DNA of 64,000 nt, taken from NCBI GenBank assembly GCA_937864115.1, contig CALMII010000029.1, positions 29,203 to 93,202 of the forward strand, given 5' to 3'. This stretch comes from an uncultured Steroidobacter sp. (GTDB taxonomy: Bacteria > Pseudomonadota > Gammaproteobacteria > Steroidobacterales > Steroidobacteraceae). This document shows, in pieces, positions 33,812 through 42,630 of this stretch (position 1 is its first letter; every line of letters starts with the position of its first letter). A program made the position numbers and the translations under genes. The notes beneath the pieces were generated by a model, which was not told the DNA's origin, did no database searches, and saw nothing but the letters and a program-made list of their open reading frames with translations.

Positions 33812-36259
33812 CTAGAAGTCCACCGAGGCCGAAATGGCAAGCGTTCGCGGAGCGCCGCTGATCAGGCTGTAGCTGGTGCTTTCCCAGTAGTCGTCGTCCA
33901 GCGCGTTCACCAGACTTGCACGCACGGTCACATTGCGGCCGCCCAGTCTTGCAGCGTAACGCGCGCCGAGATCTAACCGCGTCCAGTCCGGAATGCTCTG
34001 GGTGTTGGCCACGTCATAGAACCGGCTGCTGTTGTAGACCAGCCCGGCGGTCAGGGTCAGTCCGGACAGCCGGCTGACGTCGAATTCGGTGCGAAGGGTG
34101 GCCACCCATTCCGGCACATCGACCGGACGATTCCCTTCGTTGACGCCTCCCTGGGTCCGGACGAGTTCGGCATCGAGCCATGTCACGCCACCGACGAGAC
34201 GCACGGTCCGGGTGACTTCGCCGAAACTCTCGACTTCGATCCCGCGATGGCGCTGGCGACCGGAGAGACTGAAGACATTGGTCTGCGGATCGAGGATGCC
34301 GGACGGCGCAGTGATCTCGAAAATGCCGATCGTGCCCGCCAGCGTATCGGCGTCGTACTTCACCCCGATCTCATACTGTTTGGTTCTTGCCGGATCGAAC
34401 ACCTCGCCGTAGTTGGCAGCCGTCGCGGGTGGCTGCGGCGCTTCGGAAAGGCCCTCGATGTAGCTGCCGTAGACAGCGACACGATCGCCCGCCCGGTACA
34501 GCGCGGCGATCACCGGCGTCACGGCCGATTCATCGTAGGTCACCACGTTCGTCAGGCGGTTCTCGTTGCGGATGTTCTGGTGACGCACGCCCAGCGTCAG
34601 GCGCGCGCGTTCATCGTGGAAGCTCAGGGTGTCGGCCAGCGCCACGCCGTCGGCGGTGACTTCCGCGTGACTGCGAACGAATGGAATCCCGGTGAAATCG
34701 GGGGCCGGATAGTCGTGCTGCAGGTCGTAGAGGTTCGAGATCGCGCCGCTGCCTGCAACGGTCCTGCGGCTGTAGTCGTAATCGCGAGTCGCCGAGTAGT
34801 ACCCGAGGGCGAGTCCATGGCTGACGGGGCCCGTCACGAAACGCCCCTTCAGCTTCACATCGATCGACGTATTGTCCTGACTGGCGACCCATTCCCGATA
34901 CGTCCCGGGCTCCTGCGAATCTCCCTGCTCGTTCATGATGCTTCGGTAGTAGCCGAACAGATTCTGTTCGTCGTAGTTCTGCCAGCCATACGCGGCGCTG
35001 GCAGTCCAGTCGTCGGCGAGGTCGTACTCTGCCCGCAGGACATGGAAACCGCGTTCCGTATCGACGTAGGTGAACGGACTGGCCGGGTTGGTGCTCGAAT
35101 CCGGCGCCTTCGGTATGCCGATGCCGGCCGCCGGGGCGAAGCCGGTAAAGGTGGGCGCATCCAGATCCTGCTTCTGATAGTTGAAGTTGCCGAACAGACG
35201 CAGCTTCTCGCCCTGATAGTCCAGCGACACGCTGCCCAGACTCGAATCGTCACGATTGAAATCCAGGTTGGTGTCTCCGGTGCGGCCCGCGACGTTCACG
35301 CGGATGCCGAACGCCTTGTCGGCACCGAAGCGGCTCCCGACGTCCGCATGTGCGCCGAAATTGCTGTCCGCCAGGTAGCCGAGCGTCATCCGCGCGACGG
35401 GTTCGCTGCCGGCCCGCTTGGGCACGAGATTCACCATGCCACCGACCGCGCCGCCGGGCGGCACGCCGTAGAGCAGTGCGTTGGGGCCCTTGAGAAGCTC
35501 CACCCGTTCCAGCGACTCGATGCCCACGCGCCGCACCGAGCCGAGCGCGAACAAGCCATCGAAGGCGCTGTCGGTGCTGAACACTTCGAAGCCGCGGATC
35601 TTGTAGCCGTCGTTGGAGTAGAAGCGGCCTGAAATGCGCGTGATCGAAGGGCTGTTCTCCAGCACTTCATTCAACGTGGTGGCCTGACTGTTCTCGATGA
35701 GCGCCGCGGTGTAGGTGGTCTGGCTGAAGGGAGATTCCATGAAATCGCCCTCACCCAGAAGTCCCAGACTTCCGCCGCGGGCGACCTGCCCTCCTGCGTA
35801 TTCCCCCGGCAGTGCCAGCGCCGCCGACGGCTCTGCGTCATCCGTTACCGTCACGCGCGGCAACGTCGCGGCAAGCGGCGCCTTGCGCAGGGTGTACGTC
35901 CCGTTCGCCTGCTGAACCGCCTCCAGCCCGGAGTCGCGCAGCAGTTGTGCGAACCCTTCGCCTACCGTGAAGCTGCCTTTCAGGCCCGGCGACTGCAGGC
36001 CGCGCGTGGTTTCGGCGTCCGTCGACAGCGATACGCCGGCCTGCGCGGCGAATCGGGTGAGTGCTTCACCGAGCGGACCTGCGGCTACGTCGAAGTGCTG
36101 CTGTTCCTGCGCGACGGCGACGCCGGGCAGCAACGCGGCGACATTGACGCCCGTGCCGAGAATGCAGGCAAGGGCCAGCCGCAACACGGCGTGGCGGGGT
36201 GCGGCAGCTGCGGAAGAACTGGCGCGGATACTGAGGCTGCGCGACGGACGGTTGGACAT
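33812..36259 (-). CDS. Cassette C: STN-domain TonB-dependent receptor
   Basis: An 815-residue receptor. The signal peptide starts MSNRPSRSLS and is cleaved near GVAVAQEQ. The STN domain has QHFDVAAGPLGEALTRFAAQ and LKGSFTVGEGFAQLLRDSG. The plug differs from A, B and D: after LPGEYAGGQVARGGSLGLLG comes MESPFSQTTYTAALIENSQ and VELLKGPNALLYG. The barrel ends LAISASVDF. The same AGGQVA-GG-LGLLG linker occurs in cassette E, so C and E form a second receptor subfamily, of the catecholate/ferrichrome type, with probable different ligands. ATG 36259 is preferred over one 19 codons upstream. Confidence 0.93.
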   Translation of the reverse strand: MSNRPSRSLSIRASSSAAAAPRHAVLRLALACILGTGVNVAALLPGVAVAQEQQHFDVAAGPLGEALTRFAAQAGVSLSTDAETTRGLQSPGLKGSFTVGEGFAQLLRDSGLEAVQQANGTYTLRKAPLAATLPRVTVTDDAEPSAALALPGEYAGGQVARGGSLGLLGEGDFMESPFSQTTYTAALIENSQATTLNEVLENSPSITRISGRFYSNDGYKIRGFEVFSTDSAFDGLFALGSVRRVGIESLERVELLKGPNALLYGVPPGGAVGGMVNLVPKRAGSEPVARMTLGYLADSNFGAHADVGSRFGADKAFGIRVNVAGRTGDTNLDFNRDDSSLGSVSLDYQGEKLRLFGNFNYQKQDLDAPTFTGFAPAAGIGIPKAPDSSTNPASPFTYVDTERGFHVLRAEYDLADDWTASAAYGWQNYDEQNLFGYYRSIMNEQGDSQEPGTYREWVASQDNTSIDVKLKGRFVTGPVSHGLALGYYSATRDYDYSRRTVAGSGAISNLYDLQHDYPAPDFTGIPFVRSHAEVTADGVALADTLSFHDERARLTLGVRHQNIRNENRLTNVVTYDESAVTPVIAALYRAGDRVAVYGSYIEGLSEAPQPPATAANYGEVFDPARTKQYEIGVKYDADTLAGTIGIFEITAPSGILDPQTNVFSLSGRQRHRGIEVESFGEVTRTVRLVGGVTWLDAELVRTQGGVNEGNRPVDVPEWVATLRTEFDVSRLSGLTLTAGLVYNSSRFYDVANTQSIPDWTRLDLGARYAARLGGRNVTVRASLVNALDDDYWESTSYSLISGAPRTLAISASVDF

Positions 36260-36400
36260 GATGAGTTCCGTAGACAAATGGACAGGCCGGATCGGGCATT
36301 GCATGCCCGGTTTCATGGAGGACGAACGAGCCCGCCGAAATGGAAAGTTCTGCGGTGAGATTTCCCGAAACCGCTCCCGGACAGAGCCGGGCAGCCCCGG

Positions 36401-37390
36401 CTAGCGGCGCGCGATGACGCGGGTCGAGAACAGGGACGGGTGTATGCGCACCGGGTGCGAAAGCGTGAGGCTTTGCAGCACGTGGTCGGTGTCGTCGATG
36501 CGGTAGGTACCGGTGACGTGCAACCCCGCGACGGCCGGATCGCAGCCGATGCGGTCGCGACGGTAGCGCGACAGCTCATTCAGAAAATCATCGAGCCGCT
36601 GATCGACCGCGACCAGCATGCCGCGCGTCCAGGCGACCTCAACGCTGTCGGCCGCCTGCTTCGATGCAATCGAGGTCCTGGTGAACGTCACTGCCTCGCC
36701 TGCATCGAGACGCACGGTACCGCCGCTGGTTCGCGTGCTCACCACCACCGCATGTTCGAAGACGGCGACGCGGCTGACACCCTTGTCGACGCGCACGCTG
36801 AAGCGCGTGCCCAGCGCGCGGACGCGGCCCTGGGGCGTGTCGACGATGAAAGGACGCGGCGGATCGGAAATCTCGTCAACGGCAGTCTGTACGAGGATTT
36901 CACCTTCGTGCAGACGCAGCAGACGCTGACGGGCATCGTAGTGCACGTCGAGCGCAGTGGCAGTGTTGAGATCGATGCCGCTGCCGTCGGCCAATGCGAG
37001 ATGCCGACGCTCCCCCACCGCGGAACGATGGCCCGCAACCCAGCTTCGCCACGGCATCTGTTCGTACGCACTCCAGCCGACCCCGGCGCCGCCAGCCAGC
37101 AACAACAGACTCTTGAGCACCGTGCGTCGATGCAGCCGCCGCTCGTGCGATTCGGTGAGCACCGATTGCGACGTGCCTTGCGGCAACAGTCCGAGCCGCT
37201 GTTCCATGCGCTGCACGAGCGACCACGCCAGTCGATGCTGCTCGTTTTCCGCCAGCCACGTCGCCAGCGCGGACTCCACCTGGGCGCGTTGCGAAACCTC
37301 GTCGAACCGGAGTTTCACATGCCAATCGGCAGCCGCTTCCAGCACCGCCCGCGGCAGCGTCGTGTCCAGGACAGGAAGTGCCGCACTCAT
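36401..37390 (-). CDS. Cassette C: FecR-family anti-sigma factor
   Basis: A 329-residue FecR protein. The N-terminal domain contains ADWHVKLRFDEVSQRAQVES. The membrane helix is near residue 95 (KSLLLLAGGAGVGWSAYEQM). The FecR domain has AVGERRHLALADGSGIDLN, LRLHEGEILVQT and RALGTRFSVRV, followed by the C-terminal receptor-contact region. It starts 3 bases after the sigma C stop rather than overlapping it. About 140 bases separate it from its receptor. Confidence 0.92.
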   Translation of the reverse strand: MSAALPVLDTTLPRAVLEAAADWHVKLRFDEVSQRAQVESALATWLAENEQHRLAWSLVQRMEQRLGLLPQGTSQSVLTESHERRLHRRTVLKSLLLLAGGAGVGWSAYEQMPWRSWVAGHRSAVGERRHLALADGSGIDLNTATALDVHYDARQRLLRLHEGEILVQTAVDEISDPPRPFIVDTPQGRVRALGTRFSVRVDKGVSRVAVFEHAVVVSTRTSGGTVRLDAGEAVTFTRTSIASKQAADSVEVAWTRGMLVAVDQRLDDFLNELSRYRRDRIGCDPAVAGLHVTGTYRIDDTDHVLQSLTLSHPVRIHPSLFSTRVIARR

Positions 37391-37393
37391 CGT

Positions 37394-37897
37394 TCAACCC
37401 GCCGTGAGCGACAGGCATTCGGTGTACGCACGCACGAGATGCCGGCGCACGGTGGGCAACGACAGCTTCAGGCGCTCCGCGATCTCGACCTGCGTCAGCC
37501 CCTCGAGTTGCGCCAGCAGGAACACTGCGCGCGTGCGCGATCCGAGCTGATCCAGCAGGCGATCCACGGCGACGAGCGTCTCGATGATGATCGCCTGCGT
37601 CTCGAGTTCGATCGATGCCGGTTCGGGTCGCGCTGCCAGCGCCGCGAGATACGCAGTCTCGATCGCCTGACGTCGAAAGCGGTCGACCATCAGCCCGCGT
37701 GCAACGGCAGTCAGGTAACTGCGCGGCTCGCGAATATCCAGAGGCTTGCCCAGCAACTTGAGGAATGTGTCCTGCGCCAGATCCGCCGCCTGCTCGGAAC
37801 AGCTCAGCTTGCGGCGCAGCCAGTCGCGCAACCAGCCGTGATGGCTGGCGTACAGGGAATGAAGGGAATCGGCCCCGGAGACGGAGGAATTGGACAT
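37394..37897 (-). CDS. Cassette C: FecI-type ECF sigma factor
   Basis: A 167-residue ECF sigma factor. Region 2 has SLHSLYASHHGWLRDWLRRK and QAADLAQDTFLKLL; region 4 has SRTRAVFLLAQLEGLTQVEI and LKLSLPTVRRHLVRAY. The segment RRKLSCSEQAADLAQDTF is identical to cassette B. The MSNSSVSGADSLHSLY start is shared with A. ATG 37897 lies directly after the leader hairpin. It is predicted to drive the cassette C receptor. Confidence 0.93.
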   Translation of the reverse strand: MSNSSVSGADSLHSLYASHHGWLRDWLRRKLSCSEQAADLAQDTFLKLLGKPLDIREPRSYLTAVARGLMVDRFRRQAIETAYLAALAARPEPASIELETQAIIIETLVAVDRLLDQLGSRTRAVFLLAQLEGLTQVEIAERLKLSLPTVRRHLVRAYTECLSLTAG

Positions 37898-37902
37898 GCG
37901 AC

Positions 37903-37988
37903 CAGCCAGTGCGTTGAAGCGCCCTGGCTGCGCATGCTGGCTGAGGCGGATGCGCGCGAGTCTAGCCCGGGTTTCGCCGCGGTGTCAC
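37903..37988 (-). promoter_or_regulatory. Cassette C sigma promoter and leader hairpin
   Basis: On the minus strand there is a -35 GTGACA (37988-37983), an 18-base spacer and a -10 TAGACT (37964-37959). A hairpin with the 7-base stem CAGCCAG/CTGGCTG (37930-37903) ends 5 bases before the ATG at 37897. Confidence 0.7.
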
Positions 37989-37997
37989 CGTTGCCCG

Positions 37998-40499
37998 CTA
38001 GAACCGTCCCCGCAGGGACAGCGTGAAATTGCGCGGCTGGCCGTAGTAGTTGAACCCTTCGAGATAGCCCACGCTGGCGTAGTACGTCTCGTCGAACAGG
38101 TTGTCGACGTTCAATGCGGCGCTCCACCGGTCGCCGAAGCGGCGCTCGACGCGCACGCCGACGATCGCATAGGCGTCCTGGGTGATGTCGTACGGGACGT
38201 AGGTTTCCGAGATGCACTCGCCTTCGTCGTCGCGCAGTCCGTCGCAGACTTCACCGGTGAAGTAGCTCTTCGACTGCGCGTTGAGTCCTGCTCCCAGGCG
38301 CCAAGCCGACAGGGTTCCGGGCAGCTGGTACATGGTCCACAGCTTCAACAGATGCTCGGGTGTCTGCGAACTGAATCGCCGGCTCGCGCCTTCGGCGGTG
38401 CGCAGTTCATTGTCGTTGTAGGTGTAGCCCGCGGAAAACTCCCATCCGGGCACGAGTTCGCCCGATACCTCCGCATCGAAGCCGCGGCTGCGACGCACGT
38501 TCGGACCTTCGATGTAGCAGCACTGATACGGCCTGCTGAAATCTTCGAAATCCAGAATGCCCTCGTTCTTCTGCTGCGCCCGATAGACCGCCACCGAGCC
38601 GGTGAGCCGGCCCTCGTACCACGCGCCCTTCGCGCCGATTTCGTAGGTCTCGCCCGTCTTCGGATCCAGTCGCTCGCCCTGCGCGGTGAAAACATTCTGG
38701 ACGACGAACGTGTCGGCGTAGCTGGCGTAGAGCGAGACCTGTGGCGTCAGGTCGAACGTCACGCCGCCGAAGGGCGTGACGATGCCGGAATCCTCGTACT
38801 GGTCACTGCTGGTGCTGTCGAAGCTTTCATAGCGGTAGTCGCTCACCCGCAGTCCCAGGACACTGTGCAGCCTGCGGGTCCATTCGGAGCGAAGGCTTGC
38901 GAACACGCCTTCCTGACGCTGGCCCGTACCGAACGGATTGCCCTGCGCCCGATCGACCGGCATCGGAAATGCCGCAGGATCGAAATCGAAAACGTCGATG
39001 ACCGGTGTCGTGTCGTCGAGGTAGTAGTAGCCGCCGTCGCCGACGTGATCGATATCCTGCAGGTTGACGCCGAGCGTCAGTTCCTGCCGGTGTCCCGCGA
39101 CATCGAAGCTGCCGTTCACCGACAGATCGGCGAGGACCTGGCGAACGTCGGGCGCGTAGTGATACGTGTAGATCTGCGGGCCCAGCAATGTCACCGGGTT
39201 TACCGCACCGACGGGATACAGATGCTTCGCGCGCGTCTCGGTGTCGCGACGCGTGAGATTGAGCTTCAGATTCCATTGCGCCGACAGGATCTGTTCGAGA
39301 CCCAGGAACACATCGGTCGCCTGCCGGTTCCAGTAGCCGTCGAGCGAACACAGGCAGGTGTCGCGCGGCAGCCGCGGATCGTCGCCCGTTGCATAGCGCG
39401 GCAGGCCGATGAAGTTGGGCCGCTGGTCGTCGTCCTCGTAGGTCGCGCCCACCGTGAGCAATGTACGATCGGTGACGTCGGCTTCGAGCACGCCGTAGAG
39501 AACCACCTTGTCCTGCTCCGCGACGTCGTAGTAGTACTCGCGATCTTCGAAGGCCGCGACGAAACGGCCGCGCACCCGCTCGCTCGATGCGATGGCGCCG
39601 GTCACGTCGACCTGGGCACGAAAGCGGTCCCAGCTGGCGGCCAGCAGATCGGCCACGAACTGGAATTCGCCCAGCGGCCGTTTGCGGACGAGATTGATGC
39701 TGCCGCCGGGTTCGCCCGATCCCGAGTACAACCCGTCGGAACCGCGCAGCACTTCGACGTGATCGTAGGGCGCGAGGTCCGGCAGTCCCTGCTCGTCGAA
39801 TCCATCGATGGCGCCGTAGCCGATCATGGACGGCGGACCGCCATCGAACTGCACGCTGGTCACGTCGAAACCGCGCGACAGGATGGCCGAATGCGCGCCG
39901 CCGGAATCGGGGATCACGGTGATGCCGGTCACCTGCTTCAGCGCTTCATCGGTAGTCGTCAGGTTCTGGTCCAGGATCCGCTGCGACGTCACGACGCCGA
40001 CCGACTGCTGAATCTGCCGCAGGTCGCGAGGAACGCGGCTGCCGACCGCGACGGCGCCGGTGGTATAGGAACCGGTGCCCTCGGTGGTTGCATCCAGCGT
40101 GGCCTGCACCTTGATCGCCCGCAGGGTCTGTTCGGAAGCGGATGACGATCCTGTGCCGATCGGCGCGGGCTGCAGCGAATAGCCGTTGGCGCCCGGCACG
40201 GCCTGCAGACCATGCGGGCCGAGCAATTGTGCGAAGCCCTGTGCGACGGCGTAGCTGCCGCTCAGTCCGCCGCTCTGCTTGCCGCTGGTGAGTTGGGGAT
40301 CGAACGACAGCGCCACGCCCGCGCGCTGGGCGAACTGATTCAGGACCTGGGTGAGGGAGCCGGCAGGAATGTCGTACGAACGTACTTCGCTGCTCACAGC
40401 GGGCGTCTGCGCGATCACAGTGGAGAAGGCAGTGACGCTGCCGCAAAGGACCGCGACAACGGCGACGGCAAGACGGCGTCGGGCGAGTGAGGCGTACAT
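37998..40499 (-). CDS. Cassette D: STN-domain TonB-dependent receptor
   Basis: An 833-residue receptor with signal peptide (MYASLARRRLAVAVVAVLCG). The STN domain has RSYDIPAGSLTQVLNQFAQR and LSGSYAVAQGFAQLLGPHG. The plug has LRQIQQSVGVVTSQRILDQ and VLRGSDGLYSGSGEPGG, and the barrel ends FTLSLRGRF. It is of the A/B subfamily of transducing siderophore receptors. It ends 100 bases before the cassette C sigma start, so the cassettes are packed head to tail. Control is probably both by sigma D and, through the sigma promoter, by iron. Confidence 0.93.
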   Translation of the reverse strand: MYASLARRRLAVAVVAVLCGSVTAFSTVIAQTPAVSSEVRSYDIPAGSLTQVLNQFAQRAGVALSFDPQLTSGKQSGGLSGSYAVAQGFAQLLGPHGLQAVPGANGYSLQPAPIGTGSSSASEQTLRAIKVQATLDATTEGTGSYTTGAVAVGSRVPRDLRQIQQSVGVVTSQRILDQNLTTTDEALKQVTGITVIPDSGGAHSAILSRGFDVTSVQFDGGPPSMIGYGAIDGFDEQGLPDLAPYDHVEVLRGSDGLYSGSGEPGGSINLVRKRPLGEFQFVADLLAASWDRFRAQVDVTGAIASSERVRGRFVAAFEDREYYYDVAEQDKVVLYGVLEADVTDRTLLTVGATYEDDDQRPNFIGLPRYATGDDPRLPRDTCLCSLDGYWNRQATDVFLGLEQILSAQWNLKLNLTRRDTETRAKHLYPVGAVNPVTLLGPQIYTYHYAPDVRQVLADLSVNGSFDVAGHRQELTLGVNLQDIDHVGDGGYYYLDDTTPVIDVFDFDPAAFPMPVDRAQGNPFGTGQRQEGVFASLRSEWTRRLHSVLGLRVSDYRYESFDSTSSDQYEDSGIVTPFGGVTFDLTPQVSLYASYADTFVVQNVFTAQGERLDPKTGETYEIGAKGAWYEGRLTGSVAVYRAQQKNEGILDFEDFSRPYQCCYIEGPNVRRSRGFDAEVSGELVPGWEFSAGYTYNDNELRTAEGASRRFSSQTPEHLLKLWTMYQLPGTLSAWRLGAGLNAQSKSYFTGEVCDGLRDDEGECISETYVPYDITQDAYAIVGVRVERRFGDRWSAALNVDNLFDETYYASVGYLEGFNYYGQPRNFTLSLRGRF

Positions 40500-40586
40500 G
40501 AATCAGGCTCCTGAGCGGTTCTCAGGAGTCATGACGGACGAGTCGGGCGCAGGTATAGCGGCAGGCGAAGATTCCCTGCCGCGTCG

Positions 40587-41615
40587 CTAGCGATGACCGT
40601 CCTCGCGCAGCTCGACACGGACGGTCCATGGCCACTGCGACCTCAAGACGACGGGCTGCGTCTGCGTCTCTGCGATCACCGCAAGCGCCCTGTCGGTGTC
40701 ATGCAGAGGAAACACGCCGGAGACGCGCAGGCCCGCCAGGGCAGCCGCGTCGTAGCGCAACCTCCCCTTGCGATGACGCGCCAGTTCATCGAGCACTTCC
40801 GACAACGGACGATCGTCGACGAGCAGCGAACCCTCGCGCCATCCTGCCGCCGCTGCCCCATCCACCTTGACCGGGAAATGCAACGCATCTCCGGAAAGCT
40901 TCACCTGCTCTCCGGGATGCAGATCCACGCACGCGACGTCGTGTTCTGGTGTGACGCACGTACGTACGACTGACTCCAGCACAGTGACGACAGTGGTCTG
41001 CTCATCCGCCTTGCGCACCAGATAGCGCGTACCCAGCGCGCGAGCGGTTCCCTGCGAGGTTTCGACGACGAAGGGACGCGCGGCATCCCTGGCCACTTCC
41101 ACGAGCACTTCGCCTTCGCGCAACACCACCCGGCGCTGTGTCCCGGAATACGACACGTCCACGGAGGAGCGGCTGTTCAGTACGACGCGACTGCCGTCCT
41201 CCAGATCCACGGTCGCCTGCTCGCCCGCACCCGTCCGGTAATCGGCGCGCAACGCGGTGATCGACAACCCGCCCACGTAGCTGTCCGCGAGCGTGAGCAT
41301 TGCACCGGCATACAGTGCCAGCGCACCCGCGCCGGCCGCGAATCGTGCCGCGCGGCGCTTTCTCGACCTGACGGAAAACCCCGCTTCCAGCGCCGCTGCC
41401 GATGATTTGCCGCGCACGCTTTCGAAGCGTTGCGAGATCGCCTCCATGCGCGCGAATGCCAGCGCATGCGCGGGATGTTCGCTGCGCCACCGGGCGCAGG
41501 ATTCGAGCTCCGACTCTGCGACTGCAGACTCGCTCAATCGCATGTGCCACGCGAGCGCCTGCTCCACCATCGCACGCGTCGGCTCCATCGTCGGCTCTGC
41601 GCTCGTTGCGTTCAC
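40587..41615 (-). CDS. Cassette D: FecR-family anti-sigma factor
   Basis: A 342-residue FecR protein. The N-terminal domain has EQALAWHMRLSESAVAESEL. The membrane helix is near residue 110 (AARFAAGAGALALYAGAML). The FecR domain has GAGEQATVDLEDGSRVVLN, VVLREGEVLVEV and RALGTRYLVRK. I chose GTG 41615 because GTGA overlaps the sigma D stop; ATG 41588, nine codons in, is an alternative. Longer frames lie wholly inside the sigma gene. It is the most divergent FecR of the five. Confidence 0.9.
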   Translation of the reverse strand: MNATSAEPTMEPTRAMVEQALAWHMRLSESAVAESELESCARWRSEHPAHALAFARMEAISQRFESVRGKSSAAALEAGFSVRSRKRRAARFAAGAGALALYAGAMLTLADSYVGGLSITALRADYRTGAGEQATVDLEDGSRVVLNSRSSVDVSYSGTQRRVVLREGEVLVEVARDAARPFVVETSQGTARALGTRYLVRKADEQTTVVTVLESVVRTCVTPEHDVACVDLHPGEQVKLSGDALHFPVKVDGAAAAGWREGSLLVDDRPLSEVLDELARHRKGRLRYDAAALAGLRVSGVFPLHDTDRALAVIAETQTQPVVLRSQWPWTVRVELREDGHR

Positions 41616-42133
41616 TGTTCCGGCATTCCGTGCAGCACGGCATAGCAATGCCGCATGGCCTGCGCCATGTACTGCTTGATCATGCTGACGGAAACGTCGA
41701 GCTGCGCAGCGATCTCGCTCTGCGACAACTCCTCGAGCCGGCTCATGAGGAACGCTTCGCGCGCCTTGCGCGGCAGTCCTTCGAGCAGCGCGGCAATCGC
41801 GAGCAGCGTGTCGATCGCCTCCTGCTGCTGTTCCGGCGAGGCAGCGTTTGCATCGGCGTGAATCGCCGCCCAGGTGTCGAGATAGGCGCGCTCGATCTGC
41901 GCGCGACGCGACCGGTCGATCAGCAGGCGGGTCGCCGTCGTGACGAGGAAGGCGCGCGGTTCCCTGAACTCCGTACGCGGCAGACCCAGCAATCGGCAGA
42001 ACGTGTCGTGCGCGACATCCGCCGCCTGCTCGGGACACTGCAACTTCCGACGCAACCAGCTGCGCAACCATCCATGGTGGTCGCTGTACAGCGCACCGAC
42101 TTCACGTTGAAGAACCGACTCAGAGCCCGCCAC
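41612..42133 (-). CDS. Cassette D: FecI-type ECF sigma factor
   Basis: A 173-residue ECF sigma factor. Region 2 has GALYSDHHGWLRSWLRRK and QAADVAHDTFCRLL; region 4 has RKAREAFLMSRLEELSQSEI and LDVSVSMIKQYMAQAM. The start is GTG at 42133 with GGGGAG 7 bases upstream. It therefore has a normal ribosome site, unlike the other four. Its leader also differs and contains a Fur-box-like dyad at 42183-42201. It overlaps FecR D as GTGA. Of the five sigma genes it is the one most plainly under iron control. Confidence 0.92.
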   Translation of the reverse strand: MAGSESVLQREVGALYSDHHGWLRSWLRRKLQCPEQAADVAHDTFCRLLGLPRTEFREPRAFLVTTATRLLIDRSRRAQIERAYLDTWAAIHADANAASPEQQQEAIDTLLAIAALLEGLPRKAREAFLMSRLEELSQSEIAAQLDVSVSMIKQYMAQAMRHCYAVLHGMPEQ

Positions 42134-42155
42134 GGCGCTCCCCTCTTATATATGT

Positions 42156-42180
42156 AGGGCCGTCGCTGGGGGCTGGCCCT
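42156..42180 (-). promoter_or_regulatory. Inverted repeat in the sigma D leader
   Basis: AGGGCC and GGCCCT are separated by 13 bases, between the Fur-box-like dyad and the sigma D start. It can form an mRNA hairpin, but it lies about 22 bases from the start codon and leaves the ribosome site free. Confidence 0.4.
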
Positions 42181-42182
42181 TA

Positions 42183-42201
42183 AATGAGAACGGTTCGCAT
42201 C
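42183..42201. promoter_or_regulatory. Fur-box-like dyad upstream of sigma D
   Basis: AATGAGAAC-G-GTTCGCATC is a 19-base dyad with 7 of 9 positions matching between arms. It fits the 7-1-7 Fur pattern TGAxAAx-x-xTTxxCA. It lies 50 bases upstream of the sigma D start. Predicted iron-dependent repression. Confidence 0.6.
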
Positions 42202-42288
42202 TTAGGGAGGTGATCCTGGCGTTTCAAGCAGAGTGGCCGCAGAGGCGGCGTGGCCTCATGCGTACGCGCTGGGCGCGCTTTCACGATC

Positions 42289-42624
42289 TCAGATCAACCA
42301 GTGCTGCGCGTAGTCGATCCAGTCCGGATTAGTGCTGCGGATCAGCAGCAGTTTGTGGCCCGCGCTCCAGCGCATCACCTGGCGCCACCGTTCCTTGGCG
42401 GACCGTGGATCATCATGCAGTTCGAGGTGCACGAGGCGCCGCACGTATACGCGTGGGTTGTGCTGCTTTGCCAGACGGTCCCGTCGCAGTTCGGCGGCGA
42501 GATCTTCGCTCGTTCGCAGGCTGAGCGCGCCGAAGCGACCTCTGGCCAGGATGTAGAAGCACGGCCCTGGCGGCACCGGTTCTGTCGACAAGGTGTGGCG
42601 GTCAGGTCTGACGATCGTGGTCAT
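42289..42624 (-). CDS. Degenerate GIY-YIG-like protein
   Basis: A 111-residue protein. Its start CFYILARGRFGALSLRTSED lines up with the GIY-YIG opening YILxSxRNGTLYIGVTSD, but the second motif YIG is replaced by SLR. The rest of the fold is kept: HNPRVYVRRLVHLELHDDPRSA, then ERWRQVMRWSAGHKLLLI and NPDWIDY, which correspond to the helix and NPxWxDL of small UPF0213/URI-type members. With the catalytic tyrosine missing it is unlikely to cut DNA and may only bind nucleic acid. It starts 6 bases after the DUF3325-like gene on the same strand and lies upstream of cassette D. Confidence 0.6.
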   Translation of the reverse strand: MTTIVRPDRHTLSTEPVPPGPCFYILARGRFGALSLRTSEDLAAELRRDRLAKQHNPRVYVRRLVHLELHDDPRSAKERWRQVMRWSAGHKLLLIRSTNPDWIDYAQHWLI

Positions 42625-42630
42625 GGGACC

